64,000 nucleotides of DNA. It comes from Salinisphaera sp963835375 (lineage in GTDB: Bacteria > Pseudomonadota > Gammaproteobacteria > Nevskiales > Salinisphaeraceae). The notes beneath the pieces are model-generated. The model did not search any database. It saw nothing but the letters and a program-made list of their open reading frames with translations, and was not told the origin of the DNA. Both the position numbers and the translations under genes were made by a program. Each line of letters opens with the position of its first letter. Positions within the stretch are counted from its first letter, which is position 1. Below, piece by piece: positions 40,144 through 47,696 of the stretch. Location of the stretch: the NCBI GenBank assembly GCA_963835375.1, contig CAWIGB010000013.1, positions 248,001-312,000 on the forward strand, written 5' to 3'.

Positions 40144-41099
40144 TTTAAACGGTCTTCGGCGCCCAGATCTGCAAATCCCCCCGGTTTTTTACGCTGAGCC
40201 CGAAGGCGCTGCCCGGATTGCAGTGCTTTGCCAAAGCTTCCCCCCTCCCCTATCAAAGTGAACGTGTCTCGCTCGACCGACCGCATCGTCGTAACGGCTT
40301 CAAAAACTCTGAACTATTCTCTCAATCTGCCGGGCTTGACCTACGTCCAGCGCCTTTTTAAACAAAGCGCTCCGGACCTCCATCATTCCGTTCCGGCCAA
40401 ATTTGGGGTGAAGAGATCTCGTACGGTGCGCGAACCCGATCACTAGAGATCCTGTCCGATCGCAGCTCGTCCCGCCCCGCGTGTCATACAACACATGTCC
40501 CCCGCTTCACCGCAACCTGGGCCAGAGCGGCCGCCCAAGACAACTCCTGCGGTAGGCAGATGCGGCAACGGTGCTCCAAGCGTACGCCGCAGACAAAATG
40601 CCAACAGGCATGCCGCGGGTGATTCCCCGTATCCAAAAAAACGCGATCAACCGTCAATAAGGGTTACCACGCCTCTTTACAGCACTGTTAGCACACCTTG
40701 AATCGAGCTTTCAACCGACTTTTGGCGCGAATCAAGGCACGACTATAACGTTCAAACAGTTACCGAGAACGCGGGGCGTCCCCCGCCACCACTTGGCAGG
40801 ACGGGAGGTGGTAAATGCGTTTACCACCCGCCTCGCTAGAATGGGAATTCGTTGTGGCAGGTCGACGACCTGAAGCCAGGAGGTCAGGACAAGAAGGTTC
40901 GAGCCGGGTCGTCATCTCATCCGGGTTATATGGCGGATTCCGGGTCAAGAACGCGATTAAAATTTAAAACTCGAAACCCCAAGGGCAATGCCGATTTTTT
41001 TATTTTAATCAACTGATAGCAATCCATTCCTGTTCTGTCCGGCAAACCTTTCACCCCGCCATGTCACACGGCACTATCGCGGGCTCCCGCCCGCGCCGT
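40144..41099. other. Gene-poor, partly AT-rich intergenic region
   Basis: No supported gene. It includes a run of A/T near 40975-41010, a strong hairpin at 40807-40828 and an unconvincing 62-codon minus-strand frame (40760-40948) containing KRIYHLPSC. The lower GC than in the flanking genes suggests a recombined or decayed segment. Confidence 0.45.
40807..40828. other. Perfect 9-bp hairpin with TGCG loop
   Basis: GGTGGTAAA (40807-40815) pairs exactly with TTTACCACC (40820-40828) around a TGCG loop. No T-run follows, so it is not a standard terminator; it could be a protein-binding palindrome or an RNA structure. Confidence 0.5.
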
Positions 41100-41522
41100 C
41101 TAAGGCTGGGCTAGCGCTGGACAAGACCTTCCGGATATCGGCTCAAGCATTTCGAGCAGGCGCAGGCGATGGCCATGCCGACGGTCAGTACTCTCGTCGA
41201 AACGCGGACACGCAGAAATGCGATCTTCGCCGGACCCCATGTCGCCGGCGGCCTGCAGCTGCAGACCAGCCAACCACTGACTCACCCCCCTCGCATAGGC
41301 GCGACATTGCGATGAATTTCGAAGGGTCAGCGCGTTGCCGAGCCGGCCGAGGATCCTGCCGAGGGTAAAACCCTGCTCTTGACCAGTATTTGTGGGCCAT
41401 GCGTCATCAGCGGTGCGAGACATGGAGCTCGACTCATTACCGGCGCAAGTCAATGCACGATGAGCGAATGCGACTTGGTTGTACATGACTTTCGCTGACG
41501 CGTCGTCCGTCGGCCCATACAA
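41100..41522 (-). CDS. Doubtful open frame (140 codons)
   Basis: An open frame starting 22 bases downstream of the methyltransferase stop and reading MYGPTDDASAKVMYNQ. The composition is ordinary, but there is no ribosome binding site, motif or recognisable family. It could be a decayed gene or chance. Included only because it is the best candidate in 1.4 kb of otherwise empty DNA. Confidence 0.2.
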   Translation of the reverse strand: MYGPTDDASAKVMYNQVAFAHRALTCAGNESSSMSRTADDAWPTNTGQEQGFTLGRILGRLGNALTLRNSSQCRAYARGVSQWLAGLQLQAAGDMGSGEDRISACPRFDESTDRRHGHRLRLLEMLEPISGRSCPALAQP

Positions 41523-41543
41523 CCGCCATACAGCATGATCCGT

Positions 41544-42182
41544 TCAGCCGGCCGCGCGATAGAGGTCGTAATAAATATCCTGGGCGTCGTCGAACGCCTT
41601 GTAGTTCGGCAGATAAGGCTGGGGCTCCGAATGATGGACGAGCGCCCACAGCCCTTGTGCGCTTACGGTGTCCAACGCGGCCTGGAATGCATCGCCGTAC
41701 AGATCCTTGCGGTGCGTGAACAGGATGAGGCCGCCCGGCTGCACCACACGGCACAGTTCGCGCATGAAAGGAGAGACATCGCGAACGTAGGTCAGGGTAC
41801 CGATGCACTGAGCCGCGGCGAACTGTCGATCGGCGAGCGGCAGCGGCTGGTTGATGTCGCACGCGCACAGTTCTTGGTAACAGCCCTTGGCTTTGGCCCG
41901 CTCCAGCGAAACCTGCGACAGATCGAGACCAGTGATGTGCTCGAATCCTTCGCGACCGAGCGCTTGCCCGGTGAGGCCGGTACCGCAGCCGACGTCCAGT
42001 ATGGGCGCCGTTCGGGCAAGCTCGTACTCGGCCAGGATACGGGCTGCGACCTGGGGCGCCTGGTAGCCCATTGCGGCCAGATCCACGTCGTAGGCTTCCG
42101 ACCAACCGTCGTAATACGACTGCAGATCCTCCAACGACGCATTCTGGATATCCGTGAGCGCAGCGCGGTCGTGTTTTGCCAT
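41544..42182 (-). CDS. Class I SAM-dependent methyltransferase
   Basis: 212 residues. Methyltransferase motif I is ILDVGCGTGLTGQALGREGF, followed by ITGLDLSQVSLERAKAKG, the acidic motif CACDINQPLPLADRQF, and VVQPGGLILFTHRKD. The N-terminal LEDLQSYYDGWSEAYDVDLA helix and the fold are like WBSCR27-type small-molecule methyltransferases. The ATG at 42182 is chosen over an upstream in-frame start because family members begin shortly before YDGWSEAYD. Substrate unknown. It is alone on this strand here. Confidence 0.88.
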   Translation of the reverse strand: MAKHDRAALTDIQNASLEDLQSYYDGWSEAYDVDLAAMGYQAPQVAARILAEYELARTAPILDVGCGTGLTGQALGREGFEHITGLDLSQVSLERAKAKGCYQELCACDINQPLPLADRQFAAAQCIGTLTYVRDVSPFMRELCRVVQPGGLILFTHRKDLYGDAFQAALDTVSAQGLWALVHHSEPQPYLPNYKAFDDAQDIYYDLYRAAG

Positions 42183-42643
42183 GGGCAGGTCTCGATTCAA
42201 GTGAGGATCGGCACGAGCCGGATGCCTCACGCAGATCGGCGCATACGCATGCCGGCGTCGACCGTGCCGTGTATGTATTTTACCGCAGGCGGATTCAAGC
42301 GTGCGACGGGCGTCATGACAGCTGGGTCACTGGTCAGATTTTGACCCGCCGTGCCGATCCCATGGCAGGCGGGCTGAAGACGGACTTGCCCACGGTGTTG
42401 TCCACAGATTCTGTGTACGGTTTCCCGCCGGACTCGGCGTCTTCGTGTCCGGCACGACCCATTGGCGGGAACCATCGCATTCACCTGCGGCCGCTACCGG
42501 GATCGAAGTGGCGCTGATTCTTCCATGTAGCGACGCAGCTCGGTTGCAATTTCGTGTCCGCCTACGTAAACAACCGAATGCCGGCCCGTTCGATATCAAC
42601 GGCCGCAGCGCCGATCCAACGTATTCAGCGCAGGCACCCGCTC
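42183..42643. other. Divergent intergenic region with a DnaA-box-like motif
   Basis: Between the methyltransferase and dgkA. It holds TTGTCCACA at 42398-42406 within CACAG-ATT-CTGTG (42403-42415); a near-identical motif is at 44543-44560. Nothing else is recognised. Confidence 0.5.
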
Positions 42644-43027
42644 ATGAAGGACAGCACAGTCTCGTTTACCTTCAACGGCCGTATTCGCAGCATGCGATAT
42701 GCCGTCGCGGGTATCGGCAAGATGCTCGCCAGCCAACACAACGCCTGGGTTCATGCCGCGGCCACCGTCGCCGTAGTTTGCCTTGGGCTGGCCGTGGGCG
42801 TGTCGCGCATCGAGTGGTGCGTGCTCATTCTGGCGATCGCGGCCGTCTGGGTGGCCGAGGCACTGAATACAGCATTCGAGCTGTTATGCGACGTCGCCTC
42901 GCCCGATTTTCATCCGGTGGTGAAAAAAGCCAAGGACGTCGCCGCCGGCGCCGTGTTGCTCAGCGCCCTTGGTTCGATCGTCATCGGCTTGATCATCTTC
43001 GTGCCGTATATCGAGCGCTGGCTCTAG
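42644..43027 (+). CDS. dgkA: Diacylglycerol kinase family protein
   Basis: 127 residues, a small trimeric-type membrane kinase acting on diacylglycerol or undecaprenol. Motifs: FNGRIRSMRYAVAGIGKML at the amphipathic N-terminus, WVAEALNTAFELLCDVASPD with the catalytic Glu and Asn, and HPVVKKAKDVAAGAVLLSAL. Three membrane segments (about residues 35-55, 57-75 and 100-122). The start at 42644 gives the usual short N-terminus. Convergent with the D-cysteine desulfhydrase-like gene. Confidence 0.9.
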   Translation: MKDSTVSFTFNGRIRSMRYAVAGIGKMLASQHNAWVHAAATVAVVCLGLAVGVSRIEWCVLILAIAAVWVAEALNTAFELLCDVASPDFHPVVKKAKDVAAGAVLLSALGSIVIGLIIFVPYIERWL

Positions 43028-43142
43028 GTGTTTAGTCCCGCTGTATGATGGTGGGACGCTAACGCAAGAGGTCAAAGCGATCTTATGGGCCAAATACTTC
43101 ACGGACGCGCCACGACCACGCACGCCACGCGAGCAGCGGCGC

Positions 43143-44178
43143 TTATTCGGCAGCCATGAACAACGACCGATAAGCGTAGAGTCCGGGTTCGCCGCCGGTG
43201 GCCATGAACAGAATGCGCTGGCCACGGTCGAATCGGCCGGCAGCAACATCGGCAAGCAGTCCGGCCATGGCCTTGCCGGAATACACCGGGTCCAGGAGCA
43301 GACCTTCCAGGCGGGCGACGCGCCCGACCGCATCGATCATGGATGCAGTCGGGATGCCATAGCCCGGCCCCCGATGCCCGCCGTCGACCAACGGGCAGAA
43401 AGCGCCACGCTTGCCGACCACGCCCATGGCTGCGAGGGTCTGCTTGATCAATTCGGTCGTCCGCAGCCGAGCCCCCGCTTCTTCAGCACGCACGGCGTAG
43501 GACCGAACCCAGGTCGGGTCGCGACGTAACGCCACCATACCGGCGGCCAGGCCGGCATGGGTGCCGCCGCTGCCGTTCGCGGTGACCACGGCATCGAACG
43601 TGATGCCGAGTTTTTCCTCCTGCGCCGCAATCTCGTAGGCACAGCGCGCATAGCCCAGACAACCGACCGCGGTGGAACCGCCGGTCGGAATGACCAGCAC
43701 ACAACGCCCGCGCGCTTCCAGTGCCTCGGCACGCGTCCAGGCTTCTTCCAGCGCGTCCACGTCGCCGGCGTGAGCATGGATCTCGGCATCGAACAGCCGG
43801 CTCGAGCAGAATATTGCCGCTGGTTTCGTAGTCGGGATCGGTGCGCGGCACCACGCGCGTAAGCACGAGTTCACAGGCAAGACCCAGCCGGGCACAGGCC
43901 GCAGCGGTCAGTCGGGCATGGTTCGACTGCAGCCCGCCGATGGTGATCACCGTATCCACGCCTTCGGCCCGAGCCTGGCCCAACAGGAACTCGAGCTTGC
44001 GCAACTTGTTCCCGCCCCCACCCAGGCTCATGTGATCGTCGCGTTTAACGTGAATTTCGATACCGCGCCCCGCGCGCCCGAGGCTTTGCTCCGACCGAAG
44101 AAGCCTCTGGATCGGCGTGACCCCGTCGAGCAGTGTCTGGTGTGGATGACCGAACGTGGGCAGGCGATGAACGGACAT
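43143..44178 (-). CDS. D-cysteine desulfhydrase / ACC deaminase family PLP enzyme, frameshifted near 43803
   Basis: About 344 residues. The PLP lysine is in SLGGGGNKLRKLEFLLGQA; TIGGLQSNHARLTAAACARL is the substrate loop; ANGSGGTHAGLAAG binds the phosphate. One extra G in CTGCTCGAGCCGG breaks the frame after NILL; SRLFDAEIHAHAGD continues the protein. Likely converts D-cysteine to pyruvate, sulfide and ammonia, but ACC deaminase and related activities share the fold. Convergent to dgkA, with a short G/C hairpin lacking T-run between them. Confidence 0.88.
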
Positions 44179-44587
44179 GGCTGACTCTTCGAGTGGTGGC
44201 GAGCGGCCGGTCAGAGCTTATTCTTACCCGATTACGCGGTTCGCGGACCGCGGACGTATTGATATTTTTCATGCGAGCGCGCCTGCGCGAGAGGCGAAAC
44301 CCGATCAAGGCGAACACGTGGGCCCAATCAGGTTGAACGGCGCCCTGCGGGCTGGCTGATCTTGATCGTGGCGCCGACAGCACGATCGGCGGCTGCGCGC
44401 CCCGTCCGCGACCATTCCGGGGCCATACAGCGCGGATAGGAGACGTCGCCCAATCGACGCCCCGCACCATCAGCCTGGCGATTATCTGATCATCATTGGC
44501 CAGCCCATGCGAGACAGGGCTCGCAGCCATCGACCCACGGGTTTATCCACAGTTTCTGTGCATGAGTCCGTATCGGCTTCAATCGCT
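44179..44587. other. Intergenic with repeat copy D and a DnaA-box-like motif
   Basis: Holds the interior fragment of the dispersed element (44330-44425) and a perfect TTATCCACA at 44543-44551 followed by TTTCTGTG. No gene is supported. Confidence 0.5.
44330..44425. repeat. Partial copy D of the terminal-inverted-repeat element (interior)
   Basis: TTGATCGTGGCGCC, then CACGATCGGCGGCTGCGCGC, aligns with copy A (TGATCGTGGCGCACC, CGATCGGCGGTTCGCGCC) and keeps part of the internal stem. Terminal repeats are not recognisable, so this is a decayed fragment. Confidence 0.55.
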
Positions 44588-45109
44588 TCACAGCGACACC
44601 CGGTCCCGATACAGACGAACAATGGTGACGAGATTCGTCAACAGGATCAGCGCTTCGGCCAACGTCCCGCCGAACGAGCCCACCAGCAGGTTGCTGACCA
44701 CCCAGCAGAATGCGGCGACCGCCAGCAGCCAGCGCATGCCGACGCCGGTGAACATGAACATGCCATAGGTGCCCACCAGGCCAGCGGCCAACGCCCAGAT
44801 ATCGCGCGGCCCGGTCCATGTCGGTACGGCGACCAGACAGGTCGCGACCAGTAGCACCGCCATCACGCCCGCCTGGCCCTTGTAGCGACGCACGAGATGG
44901 ATCCGAATCACGATCAACGCCGCGATCGCCGCCGCGACCCAACTGCGGAACATGGCGAACTGCAGCGAAAACGCCACGTTCGCGACGAGCAGAAGCACGA
45001 ACAACCGATCGTCGCGCTTGCTGGCGAAACCCAGTACGCACAGCGCAAGCGCGATCAGGCCACACAACTGGCCGACGGCCCAGCGAATCGTTTCGGGATC
45101 GGAAATCAA
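44588..45109 (-). CDS. YgjV-like inner membrane protein
   Basis: 173 residues with five to six membrane segments. The pattern GQLCGLIALALCVLGFASKR, RLFVLLLVANVAFSLQF, AAIAALIVIRIHLVRRY and GSFGGTLAEALILLTNLVTI resembles Imp-YgjV family proteins. The frame allows only a TTG start at 45109 before an upstream stop. Function unknown for the family. It is isolated on the minus strand between two gaps. Confidence 0.75.
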   Translation of the reverse strand: MISDPETIRWAVGQLCGLIALALCVLGFASKRDDRLFVLLLVANVAFSLQFAMFRSWVAAAIAALIVIRIHLVRRYKGQAGVMAVLLVATCLVAVPTWTGPRDIWALAAGLVGTYGMFMFTGVGMRWLLAVAAFCWVVSNLLVGSFGGTLAEALILLTNLVTIVRLYRDRVSL

Positions 45110-45415
45110 TAGAACAGGCCGGGTATGGGTCCCAGCGGGCCAATCTGCTCGAAACCGAGGGTTCGATCAAGACGCGCATGCGGCTCGCAAAGGGCAGGAT
45201 CCCGGCGCGGCCGGCCGCAGTGAAGCAGCGCGCCCAAGCGGAGTGCCCGCCAGACCCCCGATGGAGCACGCCGAGCCGGTCGGGCCACGAGCGCAGCCGA
45301 AGGCAGCATTGCGTGGATCGTCGGTGGCTGATATTGCCGTACCCCTCGTGGGCCAATCGAGCATAGCATGAGTCGCTGTCCTCTTTCCACGACGATCGCT
45401 TGATGAGACGACCGG
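45110..45415. other. Intergenic, no feature seen
   Basis: 306 bases between the GNAT gene and the YgjV-like gene. No supported gene, RNA, repeat or terminator was found. Confidence 0.5.
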
Positions 45416-45889
45416 TCAGTTCAAAGGATCCAACCGCTGTTTCAGGCCTTCGTGGGAGGCGATGAAACCCAGGCTTTCATAAAAACGAAGGGCCTCCGGC
45501 CGGGTCTTGTCGGTGGTCAACTGGACCAGCCGGCAACCGCGCTCGCGGGCATGCGCGATCGCCCATTCACACAGGCCACGCCCAATGCCGAGACCACGCC
45601 GGTCGCCGGCCACGCGCACGCCCTCGATCTGGGCGCGCCAACTGCCGACATAGGTCAGACCGGGCAGAAACGTCAGCTGCAACATGCCGACAACGGCCTC
45701 CCCTTCCACCGCCACAATCACGTCGTTGTTCGGATCGGCCTCGATGGCGGCAAACGCCCGGCGGTAGCCGTCCGCCAGCGGCAGCGCGGCCTGTTCGCGC
45801 TTCGCGCCGAGTTCATCGTCCGCCAGCATGGCGACCAGGGTCTCCAGATCGGAGCCTTCGGCACGTCGGTAGTACAGCGTCATCGGCAT
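45416..45889 (-). CDS. GNAT family N-acetyltransferase
   Basis: 157 residues. GNAT motif A is GVRVAGDRRGLGIGRGLCEW (R/Q-x-x-G-x-G/A acetyl-CoA loop), and the C-terminal CRLVQLTTDKTRPEALRFYE with SLGF is motif B. Substrate unknown. Two ATGs lie close together; GGAG abuts the first (45889) and is correctly spaced for the second (45883), so the shorter start may be the real one. It follows the SDR gene by 15 bases, and both may be transcribed with cyoABCD. Confidence 0.87.
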   Translation of the reverse strand: MPMTLYYRRAEGSDLETLVAMLADDELGAKREQAALPLADGYRRAFAAIEADPNNDVIVAVEGEAVVGMLQLTFLPGLTYVGSWRAQIEGVRVAGDRRGLGIGRGLCEWAIAHARERGCRLVQLTTDKTRPEALRFYESLGFIASHEGLKQRLDPLN

Positions 45890-45904
45890 CTCCGTCGTTT
45901 TTTC

Positions 45905-46636
45905 TCAGCTCATGTACAGGCCGCCGTCAATGTTGACGGTCTGGCCGTTCATGTAGGCGTTTTTGGCGAGATGCACGACCATGTCCGAGATTTCGTCGAC
46001 CCGGCCGAAGCGCTTGACCGGAATCAGATCGGGCGTGATGTCGTCGTTGTTCGCGATCATGTCGGTTTCGATCAATGCCGGGGCGATCGCGTTCGAGGTG
46101 ATGCCTTCGGTGGCCAACATGCGGGCGTAGCTGCGCATCAGGCCGAGCTGGCCCGCCTTGCTGGCGGCATAGTGCGGGCCGATCACGCCGCCGATATGAG
46201 CGGCCACCGACGACATCATGATCAGCCGGCCCCACCCGCGCTCGCGCATGCCGGGTACCACCCGCTGCGAAAGGACGAAACAGGACGTGAGGTTGATCTC
46301 GAGCGTTTCGTTCCAGCGCTCGACATCGATCTCCTCCAGCGGATAGATCGGATTGATGCCGGCGTTGTTGACCAGGATATCGACGGCGCCGAGTTCGGAT
46401 TCGACCGTATCCACCATGGCGTGCAAGCCGTCGTGGTCGGCCATGTCGGCCTGTACCGCGATGGCACGGCCGCCGGCAGCTTCGATCTCGTCGGCCGCGG
46501 CGCGGGCCTCGGCCGCCGATCGGTTGTAACCCAGGGCGACCCGGCAACCGGCCTGCCCCAGCGCGATTGCCGCCCCGCGACCGATGCCGCGGGATGCGCC
46601 TGTCACCAGGGCGACGCGCTCATGAATATCGTCCAT
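45905..46636 (-). CDS. SDR family oxidoreductase, 3-oxoacyl-ACP reductase-like (FabG type)
   Basis: 243 residues. The NADP motif is ALVTGASRGIGRGAAIALG, then LVNNAGINPIYPL, the catalytic IMMSSVAAH Ser with HYAASKAGQLGL (YxxxK), and PALIETDMIANND. The C-terminal GQTVNIDGGLYMS is classical FabG. A role in acyl-ACP reduction or in acetoacetyl-CoA reduction (PhaB-like) is possible; context does not decide. It lies directly downstream of cyoD. Confidence 0.9.
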   Translation of the reverse strand: MDDIHERVALVTGASRGIGRGAAIALGQAGCRVALGYNRSAAEARAAADEIEAAGGRAIAVQADMADHDGLHAMVDTVESELGAVDILVNNAGINPIYPLEEIDVERWNETLEINLTSCFVLSQRVVPGMRERGWGRLIMMSSVAAHIGGVIGPHYAASKAGQLGLMRSYARMLATEGITSNAIAPALIETDMIANNDDITPDLIPVKRFGRVDEISDMVVHLAKNAYMNGQTVNIDGGLYMS

Positions 46637-46707
46637 GTTCCATTCCGGTGTTCCAACATGCCGCTACGCTGGGCGAACCCGGTCCGGGCGTCAATCGCGG
46701 GCCGGTC

Positions 46708-47046
46708 TCAGTGCGGCATGACCCGCAGCTGCAGGGTGTAGAACATCCAGATGGTGAGCACGATCATCAGAATCAGAATCGGCAGCGTGAACGCGGTCGC
46801 CGCGGTCTTCCAGCGGTGGCTCGGGTTCAGATTGAGCCCGAGGAACAGAAACATCTGCAGCAGGACAAGCGCGAAGGCAATCCCGCACAGCACGCCGAAC
46901 ATGACCGGCCTGGGCAGCGCGTGGGTATAGACCAGCCCGAAAGCCAGTCCGCTGAGCAGGATCGACAGCACGTACCCCACCGTGTACGAAACGATGCCGC
47001 CAAGCCGTACTTCGGGGTGTTCGAGCACATGGTTGGATCGGCTCAT
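46708..47046 (-). CDS. cyoD: Cytochrome o ubiquinol oxidase subunit IV
   Basis: 112 residues with three membrane segments; ends in MIVLTIWMFYTLQLRVMPH, typical of CyoD. SYTVGYVLSILLSGLAFGLV and VMFGVLCGIAFALVLLQMFL form the first helices, and LNPSHRWK the connecting loop. Assembly/stability subunit of cytochrome bo3. Its ATG overlaps the cyoC stop (ATGA). Confidence 0.95.
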   Translation of the reverse strand: MSRSNHVLEHPEVRLGGIVSYTVGYVLSILLSGLAFGLVYTHALPRPVMFGVLCGIAFALVLLQMFLFLGLNLNPSHRWKTAATAFTLPILILMIVLTIWMFYTLQLRVMPH

Positions 47047-47654
47047 CCGAGGGCTCCCAGTAGATAGACGAACACGAACACAAAGACCCAGATCACCGAC
47101 TGGAACATCCAGAAGATCTTGAGATTGAGCAGCCGGGAGACGACCGCTTCGGTCAGCCCCTTGAAGGCGATCTGCACCATCATCAGCAGCATCCAGACGA
47201 CACCGACGAAGATATGCAGCGCGTGCAACGCAAGCAGCACGAAATAGATCGACAGATAACCGCTGCGCTGTGGCGACTCGCCCTTGGCCAGCGCGTGCGC
47301 GAAGTCGTACGACTCGAAGCCGACGAACGCCAACGCCGCCAGCGCGGCCAGCGCCATCAGGACGACCAGAATGGCGCGCTCGCCCGCGGCCATCGCCCGC
47401 ATGCCGAGCCCGAGCAGCCAGACGCTGGAAAACAGCAATACCGAGTCGATGAAGCCGTGCAGCGGTTGCACCACCTGCTGCGAAGTCGGCCCGCCGGCAT
47501 AGTGCGTATGCAGCACTGAAAAAGCCGCGAACAACGCTGCATAGATGATCACGTCGCTGAGCATGTACAACCAGAACCCGAAGGTCCGGTTGCCGATCAG
47601 ATCGGGCGTGCGCTCTTCGAAAAGCCGCGGCGTGCGCGCCTGGTCAAACGCCAT
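47043..47654 (-). CDS. cyoC: Cytochrome o ubiquinol oxidase subunit III
   Basis: 203 residues with five membrane segments. FGFWLYMLSDVIIYAALFAA near the N-terminus carries the subunit III Glu/Asp-type helix; LHALHIFVGVVWMLLMMVQI and FWMFQSVIWVFVFVFVYLLG match the last helices of CyoC. It lies 42 bases downstream of cyoB. Stabilises the oxidase core in the inner membrane. Confidence 0.95.
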   Translation of the reverse strand: MAFDQARTPRLFEERTPDLIGNRTFGFWLYMLSDVIIYAALFAAFSVLHTHYAGGPTSQQVVQPLHGFIDSVLLFSSVWLLGLGMRAMAAGERAILVVLMALAALAALAFVGFESYDFAHALAKGESPQRSGYLSIYFVLLALHALHIFVGVVWMLLMMVQIAFKGLTEAVVSRLLNLKIFWMFQSVIWVFVFVFVYLLGALG

Positions 47655-47696
47655 GATGCACCCCCGGCCGGAATTGCGCGCATGGAGCGAGATGGA

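Noticed and set aside
40500..40640. Possible riboswitch (cobalamin or c-di-GMP type) upstream of the deacetylase
   Set aside because: Key conserved boxes of those riboswitches are not present in order on either strand.
40885..40920. GGTTCGAGCC as a tRNA T-loop
   Set aside because: No T-stem pairing or cloverleaf can be built around it.
40760..40948. 62-codon minus-strand frame with KRIYHLPSC
   Set aside because: It resembles small Sunset-like domains only weakly, overlaps a perfect hairpin and has no ribosome binding site; probably chance.
45106..45390. 94-codon minus-strand frame upstream of the YgjV-like gene
   Set aside because: No motif or ribosome binding site, and composition like other shadow frames; the close overlap with the TTG start is not enough.
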